From Candidatus Pelagibacter sp. (lineage in GTDB: Bacteria; Pseudomonadota; Alphaproteobacteria; Pelagibacterales; Pelagibacteraceae): a DNA stretch of 64,000 nucleotides. The stretch's first letter is position 1, and each line of letters opens with the position of its first letter. The position numbers and the translations under genes are program-made. The notes beneath the pieces were generated by a model. It saw only the letters and a program-made list of their open reading frames with translations, had not been told where the DNA came from and did no database searches. Below, piece after piece: positions 37,579 to 45,764 of this stretch. Where the stretch lies: assembly GCA_028139285.1 (NCBI GenBank), contig JAOINI010000001.1, positions 62,001 to 126,000 of the forward strand. Reading direction: 5' to 3'.

Positions 37579-38892
37579 TTATTTATTTGCTCTTTCAAAT
37601 CTTCTTAAAAGAACGTTACCTCTTCTTACAGCGCTGTCTAAAGCTACTTGAGCAGTTTTTTTACCGCTGTAAACTCCTTCCATCTCTTCATCGATAATAC
37701 CTCTTATCTGATCAAAAGATCCAAGACGTAAGCCTTTAGAGTTTTGAGTAACTTTATTTCTCATCATCTGTATTCCGGCTAAATCAGTTCCAGGATTTGC
37801 TTTGTAAAAACCTGAACTTTTAGTTTTTTTAGCAGCAGCAGTAGTTACACCTAAATAACCAGTATCTTGGTGCCACTTAGCCTGAATATCAGTTTTAGAT
37901 AAGAAAGCTAAGAATGCAGCTGTTGCTTTATTCTCCTCTTTAGATTTCCCAGATAATGCCCATAGAGATGAACCACCAATAATTGTGTTTTGAGGTGCTT
38001 CAGTTGCTCCATAGTAAGGTAAGTGTCTAATACCAAATTCGAATTTTGCTTCTTTTTTGATACCAGCATAACCAGCAGAAGACTCTGTCATTAACATACA
38101 TTCACCGGCTCTAAAATTTTTACCAGCTTCATTTCTTCTACCCATGTATTTAAATTTACCTTCTTGCGCCCATTTACCTAAAGTTTGAATGTGCTTGATG
38201 TGCACTGGGCTATTGAAAGCCAATTCAGTATCTAAACCAGCAAATCCATTAGCTTTAGTTGCAAATGGTATGTTGTGGTAAGCGGAAAAGTTCTCGAGGT
38301 GAATCCAGCTGTGCCAGCAAGTACAGAAAGGCATATCAATGCCTTTTGCTTTTGCAGCATCAAGTGCGTTTCCAACTTTTTTCCACGTACTTAAATCCAT
38401 TTCTGGATCTAAACCTGCTTTTTTCATTAGGTCTTTATTAACCCAAAGAACAGGTGTCGAAGAGTTATATGGCATAGATAACATTTTGCCATCTGTAGTC
38501 GTGTAGTAACCAGATACAGCTGAAACAAATCCATTTGGATTAAATCTTTGACCAGCGTCTTTCATAAGTTGGTACATAGGAACATAAGCTCCTTTTGCTG
38601 CCATTAAACTTGCTGTTCCAACTTCAAATACCATAAGTATATTTGGATGTTGTCCAGCTCTAAATGCAGCGATACCAGCGTTAAGAGTTTCTGAATAATT
38701 GCCTTTTCTTGTATGAACTACAGTGTATTTATCTTGAGATGCATTGAACTTGTTTACTTGTTCATCAAGTAATTCACCAAGCCTTCCACCAAAAGCATGC
38801 CACCATTGTATTTCTACTTTTGCTTGCGCAGCTGTTCCCGCAAACATAGCGAAAAGAGCTAACGAAGCAATTATTGCTTTTATTTTTTTCAT
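37579..38892 (-). CDS. ugpB: Glycerol-3-phosphate ABC transporter substrate-binding protein
   Basis: This periplasmic binding protein is 437 residues from the ATG I choose at 38892 (MKKIKAIIASLALFAM), which gives a standard Sec signal peptide ending GTAAQA. An ATG 42 bases upstream would add a non-signal leader. The mature part shows IQWWHAFGGRLGELLDEQ, QWHQDTGYLGV-like KWHQDTGYLGVT, and EGVYSGKKTAQVALDSAV, typical of UgpB. GGGGA just upstream serves as ribosome-binding site. Confidence 0.95.
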   Translation of the reverse strand: MKKIKAIIASLALFAMFAGTAAQAKVEIQWWHAFGGRLGELLDEQVNKFNASQDKYTVVHTRKGNYSETLNAGIAAFRAGQHPNILMVFEVGTASLMAAKGAYVPMYQLMKDAGQRFNPNGFVSAVSGYYTTTDGKMLSMPYNSSTPVLWVNKDLMKKAGLDPEMDLSTWKKVGNALDAAKAKGIDMPFCTCWHSWIHLENFSAYHNIPFATKANGFAGLDTELAFNSPVHIKHIQTLGKWAQEGKFKYMGRRNEAGKNFRAGECMLMTESSAGYAGIKKEAKFEFGIRHLPYYGATEAPQNTIIGGSSLWALSGKSKEENKATAAFLAFLSKTDIQAKWHQDTGYLGVTTAAAKKTKSSGFYKANPGTDLAGIQMMRNKVTQNSKGLRLGSFDQIRGIIDEEMEGVYSGKKTAQVALDSAVRRGNVLLRRFERANK

Positions 38893-38903
38893 TTGATGTC
38901 CCC

Positions 38904-38927
38904 CTTTTTTCTTTAAAAAGAAAAAAG
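38904..38927. repeat. Palindrome in the ugpB leader
   Basis: CTTTTTTCTTT (38904-38914) pairs perfectly with AAAGAAAAAAG (38917-38927) across two bases. It lies 12 bases upstream of the chosen ugpB start, directly 5' of the G-rich ribosome-binding site. It contains no terminator tail. Confidence 0.5.
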
Positions 38928-38987
38928 CTAACACAAATAATAATCAATGAGGAGTCAGAGAGAAAAAATTAATTTCTACCTAGGGTT

Positions 38988-39332
38988 TTATTTTATTTTT
39001 CCAAATACATTTAAAAGCACCACGCCTGCAACTATTAAGGCTAATCCTATTGTGCCATATAAGTTTGGTATTTGGTTATATTTAAAAATACCAAAAATTG
39101 TTACTGCAGTGATTGTCAATGCTCCGTAAGTTGCGTAAGTAAATCCAACTGGAATAGTGATCATGGCTTTAGATAAACAAAAAATACAAATTACGATTGA
39201 TAATATACAAAAACTTGTTGGAATTAGTTTAGTAAAACCATCCGTATGCTTTAAAAAACCATTTGAAGCAATCCCTGTAGTGACTGCTACAATTAAATAT
39301 ATATATGCTGAAAATAAACTTACAGTTTTCAT
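38988..39332 (-). CDS. SMR-family small membrane transporter lacking the key Glu
   Basis: The 114-residue, four-helix protein aligns without gaps to EmrE over the first helix and loop (YIYL ... K28, GFT at 32-34). The essential proton/drug-binding Glu14 of EmrE corresponds here to Gly20. Helix 3 has IPVGFTYATYGALTI (EmrE IPTGIAYAIWSGVGI), keeping the Tyr but replacing the Trp. So it is of SMR fold but probably not a proton/drug antiporter of the EmrE type. It lies upstream of ugpB on the same strand, 95 bases away. Confidence 0.85.
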   Translation of the reverse strand: MKTVSLFSAYIYLIVAVTTGIASNGFLKHTDGFTKLIPTSFCILSIVICIFCLSKAMITIPVGFTYATYGALTITAVTIFGIFKYNQIPNLYGTIGLALIVAGVVLLNVFGKIK

Positions 39333-39369
39333 TTTTTAATTATACTTATTTTTTAATTTAAGTGTCACT

Positions 39370-41835
39370 TTAATTTAAATTATCTAAATGTTTATCATTC
39401 CTAACGAGAATTATTCCAGTATTTTGTCTAATGATTAAATCATTAATATCTTTTACAGAGTCTACATGCCAAACATGCCATTTTAGATTCTTTAAATTTG
39501 TATCGTTGTCCACAGCTTCTTTACCTGCATTAAAGTCAAAGGTAATTGATTTGATGTTCAAATTATCCAAAACTTGAACTGTTTGTTCGTTTAGGTTACT
39601 GCAATTAGAAGAGCTTAGAATTTTTTTTCTAAGATCATCGGAACATTTTTTTAGTAAAAGAGTGTCCAAATAATATGCAACTTCTACATTCTGAATTTTA
39701 TCGATAGATTTTATACATTCAATCCAATTTTTGTTTTCTAATGTATTAATTGAATTAGTCGGCAATTCCACAAGCAAGCTTTCAAAGTTCTTAGAAAATT
39801 TGTCTAACCATTTTTTAGCATAATTACAATTTTCTAATTTATTGATGTTTTTTGAGTCTAGCCAAACAGTATTTTTTCTATATTTCGATTTTAAAAAATC
39901 ATCAAAGATTAAATTTGTATCACGATCTAAATCATGAGTAGAAATTGTTTTATTTTTAAGAAAATGGATGTCTGTTTCAAAACAGCCTATTGAAATGGAT
40001 GCTTTAAATTGTAATACAAAAGAGTTAGCTCTGTGCTGACAAACTAAATTTTTAATTTTTTGTTTATTAGATAATTTTTTTGATTTTAAAAAATTATTAA
40101 TTTGCCATAAAGATATACTTGTATCTTGATGCTTTAGATCCTCATCTTTTAATTTTTCAACAAGAGACTCTGAGGACCAAAATGTATTTGTCTCTTTATT
40201 ATTATCATTTAAAAGTTGCCTTTTTAATAAACTCTTTATTTTTTGAGATTTAAATTCTTGGTGATTAAATTCTTGTTCATTATTGATATTATTATAAATA
40301 TCGACTTCGAATAAATATAAGATTATCTCTGAAATTATTTTCAAAGATGCATTTTGATCCTTAATTTCGTTTAAATATTTAATTTTATCGCTGTAAAGTT
40401 CATGCGCCTTTTCATTAAAAATCATTATAAATGGTACGTGAATCATTTCATATGTAAGTCTAGCAGAGTCATGTCCTCTTCCTGAAGCTGGAGACTCGCC
40501 GTGATCAGAAAAATAAATAAAAATTGCTGGACGATTGAGTTCTTTAGCTTTTTGAAATGTACAGCTAACTGTCAACTCTAAAGATTTATCTATGTATTTA
40601 ATTGCAGTATCATACTCTTTTACTAAGTTATAATTTGAATAGTTTTTTCCAAGAAGATTCTTTTCATTAATATAGCTAGGGTAAGAAAATTTAACATTAT
40701 TATCAATTAATGAACTATATCCTCCAAAAGAGCCATGTCCTGCGTAAGAGTGCAAAAAAATCATATTAGGTTTTTTGTTTTTAAATAAATTCTTGCTTTT
40801 ACAATAATTTTTATCAAAAAATTCCTTGTCTTTCATTTTTGGCATATATCTATTACCTAATAGCTTCTCGTCTTCGCTCTCTTGGAAAAACTGAGTCTTA
40901 GAGTTTAAAACTAGTTTTGCTGCAGCGTTATGAGTTCCCAAAGATCCTTGATTACTGTATAATTGAGTTTCAATATTTAAAACTTCGCTTATATCATTTA
41001 AAGTAATGTATTTTTTATTTGTAACATCAAAACTATCACAATTTTTTGTACATATAGACAAGGCGTCAATTAAGGAAGGCATAGTATGAGTTGCAGATGC
41101 ATAAATATTATTGAATAGCATGAAATTTTTTTCTTTTAATTGAGATTTAAGCCAAGGTGTATTTTTAAAAGGGTATCCATAAACTTGCATATTTAAAGTA
41201 TTCGTACTTTCTCCAATGTAGCTAACAAGGATCAAATCTTTATTATTTTTAGAAGAAATTGAATAATTGGTTAAATCCTCACTAAATTCCTTTTCAAATT
41301 TTCTTAAATCTTTACCAGATTCAAAACTTACAATGGCTAAATTAGTTAAAACATATAAAACGGCCAATGAAGACAATATAAAAGAATAATTAAAAATTTT
41401 GTTATAATAATTGATAAGTGATTTATTTTTATTATATAAAATTTTGAATAGTACATATAAAATTACTGAGCTAGTCAATGAGCTTAATAATACTAACCAA
41501 AATCTTCTCCTTTTAAAAATTTCTGGATCGAGAAGTGATGTAAAAAAATTTTTTAGAAAAAAAATTGCTTCACCGAAGTTTGGAAAACTAGTTTCGTGAA
41601 GGGAGTCTTGACCAAGTGAGGAAAAGTAATTTGGTAGAAAAGAGTAAACATAAAATATGTAAGAAATAGGAAGAAAATATATTAATAATTTAAAAATTAA
41701 CTTTAGGTTTTTTTTATGTACGTATGTAAATATTGAAAAAAAGAATAGAAAGATTAAGGGAAAAAAAATCAATGCTTCTTCTATTACTAGTACAGTGATA
41801 ACTTTTATTAAGAAATTTAATAAATTTTCCATCAA
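39370..41835 (-). CDS. Phosphoethanolamine-transferase-like protein fused to a GDPD-like domain
   Basis: The 821-residue protein has five or so N-terminal membrane helices (residues 1-170). A periplasmic alkaline-phosphatase-superfamily domain follows with YIGESTNTLNMQVYGYP (nucleophile Ser/Thr at 210-211), HSYAGHGSF and YFSDHGESPASGRGHDSAR, as in CptA/EptC-type phosphoethanolamine transferases. From about residue 599 a second domain carries QHRANS (His601), CFETDIHF (Glu620, Asp622) and ISTHD (His634, Asp635). These match the catalytic residues of glycerophosphodiester phosphodiesterases. I have not met this fusion before. The order suggests a lipid head-group enzyme. A sulfatase-type activity is the alternative. 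Confidence 0.82.
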   Translation of the reverse strand: MMENLLNFLIKVITVLVIEEALIFFPLIFLFFFSIFTYVHKKNLKLIFKLLIYFLPISYIFYVYSFLPNYFSSLGQDSLHETSFPNFGEAIFFLKNFFTSLLDPEIFKRRRFWLVLLSSLTSSVILYVLFKILYNKNKSLINYYNKIFNYSFILSSLAVLYVLTNLAIVSFESGKDLRKFEKEFSEDLTNYSISSKNNKDLILVSYIGESTNTLNMQVYGYPFKNTPWLKSQLKEKNFMLFNNIYASATHTMPSLIDALSICTKNCDSFDVTNKKYITLNDISEVLNIETQLYSNQGSLGTHNAAAKLVLNSKTQFFQESEDEKLLGNRYMPKMKDKEFFDKNYCKSKNLFKNKKPNMIFLHSYAGHGSFGGYSSLIDNNVKFSYPSYINEKNLLGKNYSNYNLVKEYDTAIKYIDKSLELTVSCTFQKAKELNRPAIFIYFSDHGESPASGRGHDSARLTYEMIHVPFIMIFNEKAHELYSDKIKYLNEIKDQNASLKIISEIILYLFEVDIYNNINNEQEFNHQEFKSQKIKSLLKRQLLNDNNKETNTFWSSESLVEKLKDEDLKHQDTSISLWQINNFLKSKKLSNKQKIKNLVCQHRANSFVLQFKASISIGCFETDIHFLKNKTISTHDLDRDTNLIFDDFLKSKYRKNTVWLDSKNINKLENCNYAKKWLDKFSKNFESLLVELPTNSINTLENKNWIECIKSIDKIQNVEVAYYLDTLLLKKCSDDLRKKILSSSNCSNLNEQTVQVLDNLNIKSITFDFNAGKEAVDNDTNLKNLKWHVWHVDSVKDINDLIIRQNTGIILVRNDKHLDNLN

Positions 41836-41841
41836 TTTACT

Positions 41842-42786
41842 TTACTTGACTTTAGCAAATTGACCGCCATCTCTATAGCGATACAGCCACGAATTCATTT
41901 TTTCTTCAACATCTTTAGGGGTGATATTTAAGTCTTTTAATGTCAATTCTTTATTAGAGACAACGTTATCTGACTCAGTTAAAATTTCACACTGATCTCT
42001 TGTTAAAATTGGTGGAAAAGGCAATAGGCTGAGAATTGCACTTTGGAGTTTTGCTACAGAAATTGGCATTTCAAAAACTAATCTTTTTTTATTGATCGAT
42101 TTTAATATAGACCTTACCATTTCGCCAAAACTAATTATTTTTGGTCCACCAATTTCATAAATTTTTCCGTAATTATTTTTTATTTCAATTGCAGAAGATA
42201 TTGAATTAACCACATCATCAACTAAAATTGGTTGGAATTTGTAATTATACCCTACTATAGGAATTACTGGCAGAATACTTAATTTAGAGAAAAGATTAGT
42301 AAAATTATCCTCTGGGCCGCAAACTACACTTGGTCTAATTATAACAGTATTTTTAAAATTCTCTAATGCTCTTAATTCTCCCTGAAATTTAGATTTCTGG
42401 TAGAGAGATTTTGAATTTTGGTTTGCACCAATTGCCGACACATGTATAAACTTTTTAACACTAGCCTTAGAGCAAATTTTAGAAATTGCGTCTGGTATTT
42501 TTGAATGTATGTCAAAAAATTTTTGTTTTCTAGTTTCAAATAAAATTCCTATCAAATTTATAACTATATCTGAATTTTCTATAGCTGTTTGGATTTCAGA
42601 AAAGTTGTCAGATTTCCACTCGATCAGCTCTATTGATCCTGGGGTAGCTTGGGTCTTTAAATAGCCTTTCTGAAAGGGCTTTCTTGTTGATATAATGCAC
42701 CTATAGTTTTTCTTGGACAAATTTCGAACAAGATATCTACCTATAAAACCACCACCACCTAAGATTGTGCAAATTTGATTTTTCAT
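41842..42786 (-). CDS. NDUFA9-like NAD(P)-binding protein (complex I-associated, atypical SDR)
   Basis: From the ATG at 42786 the protein has 314 residues. It has a Rossmann glycine motif TILGGGGFIGRYLVRNLSK, then VINLIGILFETRKQKFFDIH, FIHVSAIGAN and the Tyr-Lys pair YQKSKFQGE. IIRPSVVCGPEDNFTN follows. This pattern is that of the NDUFA9/39-kDa subunit-like proteins encoded by most alphaproteobacteria. The start is chosen because an upstream ATG (30 bases) would overlap the divergent rnd gene. Confidence 0.85.
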   Translation of the reverse strand: MKNQICTILGGGGFIGRYLVRNLSKKNYRCIISTRKPFQKGYLKTQATPGSIELIEWKSDNFSEIQTAIENSDIVINLIGILFETRKQKFFDIHSKIPDAISKICSKASVKKFIHVSAIGANQNSKSLYQKSKFQGELRALENFKNTVIIRPSVVCGPEDNFTNLFSKLSILPVIPIVGYNYKFQPILVDDVVNSISSAIEIKNNYGKIYEIGGPKIISFGEMVRSILKSINKKRLVFEMPISVAKLQSAILSLLPFPPILTRDQCEILTESDNVVSNKELTLKDLNITPKDVEEKMNSWLYRYRDGGQFAKVK

Positions 42787-42803
42787 GGTATTTAAAGTTA
42801 TAT

Positions 42804-43427
42804 ATGAAAATAACAAAGATTAAAGAGGACATCACTTCTGAAATAGCTAATTCATTTAAGAATAGTGTAGCAATTGATACTGAGGCAACAGGTCTTCAAA
42901 TACCAGAAAGAGATAAACTTAGTCTTGTTCAAATATGTGATGAGAATAAAAATGTTTTTATTATCCAACCCAATAAAAAAAATTTTAAAGCTCCAAATCT
43001 TGTTTCTATTCTAGAGAATGATAAAATTTTAAAAATTGGTCATTATTTAAGATTTGATAAAAATGCTTTAGAATTTTTTTTAAAATGTAAAATTAAAAAT
43101 ATCTTTGACACTAAAATAGCTTCAAAAATTGTTAGAACGTATACTGACGCTCATGGACTTAAAAATTTAATTCAAGAGTTCTGTAATAAATCAATAGACA
43201 AAAGATATGGGAGTAGTGATTGGAATAAAGATATTAATGAACTATCTGACAAACAGTTAGAGTATGCAGCCAATGATGTAATTTACTTACACAAAATCAA
43301 ATCTGAGTTAGAAACCATGCTTGTTAGAGAAAATAGAATGGAAATATTCAAAAAATGCCTAACTTTTTTAGAAACGAGAGTAGAGCTAGATCAAAAAGGT
43401 TTTAAAGAGGATATTTTTGAACATTAA
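42804..43427 (+). CDS. rnd: Ribonuclease D-type 3'-5' exonuclease
   Basis: This 207-residue DEDDy exonuclease has AIDTEATGLQ (DxE), HYLRFDKNALEFF (second Asp), and YAANDVIYLHKI (Tyr and last Asp). No HRDC domain is present, so it is a catalytic-domain-only form as in many alphaproteobacteria. I place the start at ATG 42804. The stop overlaps the kdsD start (TAATG), so the gene heads the kdsD-lptC-lptB run. Confidence 0.92.
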   Translation: MKITKIKEDITSEIANSFKNSVAIDTEATGLQIPERDKLSLVQICDENKNVFIIQPNKKNFKAPNLVSILENDKILKIGHYLRFDKNALEFFLKCKIKNIFDTKIASKIVRTYTDAHGLKNLIQEFCNKSIDKRYGSSDWNKDINELSDKQLEYAANDVIYLHKIKSELETMLVRENRMEIFKKCLTFLETRVELDQKGFKEDIFEH

Positions 43428-44404
43428 TGAAAAAAAAAAACTATATATCTTTAGCTAATAAGGCAGCAAGTATTCAGATTAAAGAATTATCAAAAATTAA
43501 AAAAATTTTTAACAATAGTTTTATCAAAGCTGTTGACTTAATTTTAAGCTGTAAAGGAAAAATAATTTTTGCTGGTATTGGTAAATCAGGTTTGATTGCA
43601 AGAAAAATTTCTGCAACTTTTTCAAGCATAGGTATCCCAAGTTTTTTTTGTGATCCTGCGCAGGCCTTGCATGGGGACATGGGTCAAATTGAGAAGAGAG
43701 ATTTATTAATTATTTTTTCTTATTCAGGAAATACCTCTGAACTTACAAATATGATTAAGTACGCAAACAGATTCCGGATAAAAATTATTGGAGTAGCATC
43801 TAAACCAGATAGCATTTTATTAAAGGCAAGTGATATTAAATTAATACTACCAAAAGTGAGAGAGGCAGATACCACAGGTATAGTACCTACATCAAGTACA
43901 TCAATTACATTATTATTGGGAGATTGTTTAGCAACTACTGTGATGCATCAAAAAAAATTTTCTAAAGAAAAGTTTAAAATTTTTCATCCTGGTGGAAATA
44001 TAGGAAATTCTCTACTATTAGCAAAAGATATAATGGTGTCTGGAAAAAAAATGCCAGTAATTAATTATAAAAAGAATTTTAAAGAGGCTTTAAAGATAAT
44101 GAATCAAAAGAACCTTGGTATTGTTGTAATTACCAAAAATAAATTCATAAGAGGATTGGTAACTGATGGAGACCTAAGAAGAGAGCTTAAAAACTATTCT
44201 ATAAATCAAGATCTAAACAAATTTATGTCTAATACTCCGCTAGTTGTAAATGAAAATATGCCAGCATCAAAAGCTTTAGGAATTATGAACGAAAAAAAAA
44301 TAACTAGTTTATTAGTAGTGTCTGACAAAGATTTTAAAAAATCAAACAAAAAATTGAAAGGCATAATTCATATTCATTTTCTTCTACAAAGCGGTACAAA
44401 ATGA
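43427..44404 (+). CDS. kdsD: Arabinose-5-phosphate isomerase (KpsF/GutQ)
   Basis: KdsD makes arabinose-5-phosphate for KDO synthesis. The 325-residue protein has an SIS domain with GIGKSGLIARKISATFSSIG, HGDMGQIEKRD and FSYSGNTSEL, followed by two CBS domains (from about residue 205; VTDGDLRREL). The start overlaps rnd by one base and the stop overlaps lptC by 4 bases. With kdsB in the window it supports a KDO-containing LPS. Confidence 0.96.
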   Translation: MKKKNYISLANKAASIQIKELSKIKKIFNNSFIKAVDLILSCKGKIIFAGIGKSGLIARKISATFSSIGIPSFFCDPAQALHGDMGQIEKRDLLIIFSYSGNTSELTNMIKYANRFRIKIIGVASKPDSILLKASDIKLILPKVREADTTGIVPTSSTSITLLLGDCLATTVMHQKKFSKEKFKIFHPGGNIGNSLLLAKDIMVSGKKMPVINYKKNFKEALKIMNQKNLGIVVITKNKFIRGLVTDGDLRRELKNYSINQDLNKFMSNTPLVVNENMPASKALGIMNEKKITSLLVVSDKDFKKSNKKLKGIIHIHFLLQSGTK

Positions 44405-45006
44405 CGGAAAGAAAAAAGAAATTAATAATTATTCAAGTTAGTTTATTGTTAATAGGATCATTAATAATTCTATTTACCTATTCAGATTTAGAAGTAAAAG
44501 ATAAAGAAAAAATAATTACTGCTGAAACACAGAAAAAGATAGATGAGCAGTTGAAAGGTGACACTCAAGATGGTGACATTTTTTTTAATATTGAGTATTC
44601 TGGTTTGGATTTAGCTGGTAACAGGTTTATTCTTAAATCTAAAGAGGCTTTTAATAAAAAGGAAAGTCAAGAAATAGTTAATATGAAATTCGTTGAGGCT
44701 ACTTTTTATTTTAAAGATGGTACAGTGCTTGAGGTATTATCGGAAAGTGGTATTTACAACAATAAAACTTTAGACATGAAATTTGATGGAAATGTTAGAG
44801 CAAAATATGAAGCAAGCGAACTTTTTGCTCAAAAAGCTGAATATTCAAATTCCAAAAGTTTTTTAATGATTTCAAACGATGTAAAAGTAAAAGATTATAG
44901 AGGAACAGTGTTTGCAGACAAACTTTTATTTGATATAAAAAAGCAGACATTGAATATTGCTTCTACAAAAGATGGTAAGATTAACGCAAATGTAAACCTA
45001 AAATGA
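44401..45006 (+). CDS. lptC: LptC-like LPS export protein
   Basis: This 201-residue protein has one N-terminal membrane helix (residues 7-26) and a periplasmic beta-jellyroll-like region (FNIEYSGLDLAGNRFILKS, VLEVLSESGIYNNKTLDM), as in LptC. LptC links the LptB2FG ABC transporter to the periplasmic bridge protein LptA. It lies between kdsD and lptB with 4-base overlaps at both ends. The usual lptA gene between lptC and lptB is missing here. Confidence 0.85.
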   Translation: MTERKKKLIIIQVSLLLIGSLIILFTYSDLEVKDKEKIITAETQKKIDEQLKGDTQDGDIFFNIEYSGLDLAGNRFILKSKEAFNKKESQEIVNMKFVEATFYFKDGTVLEVLSESGIYNNKTLDMKFDGNVRAKYEASELFAQKAEYSNSKSFLMISNDVKVKDYRGTVFADKLLFDIKKQTLNIASTKDGKINANVNLK

Positions 45007-45758
45007 AAAAAGGCTTTAGGATCCTAAAATTTAAGAAAGATAAACCGATTTTTGAGGTCAATAATGTAAGTAAATCTTTTGGTGGAAGACCGATTTTAAA
45101 GAAACTTTCACTTAAAGTTTTTCCAGGTGAGTGTGTTGGAGTTTTAGGTCCAAATGGGTGTGGAAAAACTACTCTGTTCTCAATGTGTATTGGAGAACAA
45201 AATGTTGAGGGTGGTAAAATTTTTTTAAACAATAAATCAATTGAGCAAATTCCTATTCATTTAAGGTCAAAAGAAGGTTTGGGTTATCTTCCCCAACAAA
45301 GAAGTGTTTTTAATATGTCAGTTTACGATAATATTTTAGGTATAGCTCAAATATCAATAAGAGGTTCAGAAAATCAAAAATCTATAACTGAAAAACTTTT
45401 AGATGAATTTAATTTGCAGCATTTAAGAACTTTGAACGCTTCAGTTTTGTCTGGGGGAGAAATTAGACGACTTATGATGGCAAGAATTATGATAAATAAA
45501 CCAAAAATAGTTTTACTTGATGAACCGTTAGCTGCATTAGATCCGTTAGTGATTCAGGATATACAAAAATATATACTCAAAATTCAATCAAGCGGTACTG
45601 CTATTTTAGTTACAGATCATAATGTAAAAAATTTATTTGATATAACTGATAGAAGTTACGTTTTAGGAGAAAATACAGTGATTGCAGAAGGTACTTCCAG
45701 GGAACTTCTAAAATCAACAAAGGCCATTGAATATTATTTCGGTTCTCAATTTTCTTAA
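45003..45758 (+). CDS. lptB: LPS export ABC transporter ATP-binding protein LptB
   Basis: This 251-residue ATPase powers LPS extraction from the inner membrane. It has Walker A GVLGPNGCGKTT, Q-loop GYLPQQRSVFN (typical LptB), signature LSGGEIRRLMMARI, Walker B VLLDEPLAALDP, and H-loop TDHNV. Its start overlaps lptC by 4 bases. Confidence 0.95.
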   Translation: MKKGFRILKFKKDKPIFEVNNVSKSFGGRPILKKLSLKVFPGECVGVLGPNGCGKTTLFSMCIGEQNVEGGKIFLNNKSIEQIPIHLRSKEGLGYLPQQRSVFNMSVYDNILGIAQISIRGSENQKSITEKLLDEFNLQHLRTLNASVLSGGEIRRLMMARIMINKPKIVLLDEPLAALDPLVIQDIQKYILKIQSSGTAILVTDHNVKNLFDITDRSYVLGENTVIAEGTSRELLKSTKAIEYYFGSQFS

Positions 45759-45764
45759 AAAATA

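Noticed and set aside
38893..38934. Longer UgpB start
   Set aside because: It would put a Lys/Gly-rich leader in front of a clean Sec signal peptide. The ATG at 38892 has a G-rich ribosome-binding site.
42765..42803. Longer N-terminus for rnd, and a longer one for the divergent NDUFA9-like gene
   Set aside because: The extensions would make the two divergent genes overlap and have no family counterpart. The internal ATG codons at 42804 and 42786 fit the domain starts.
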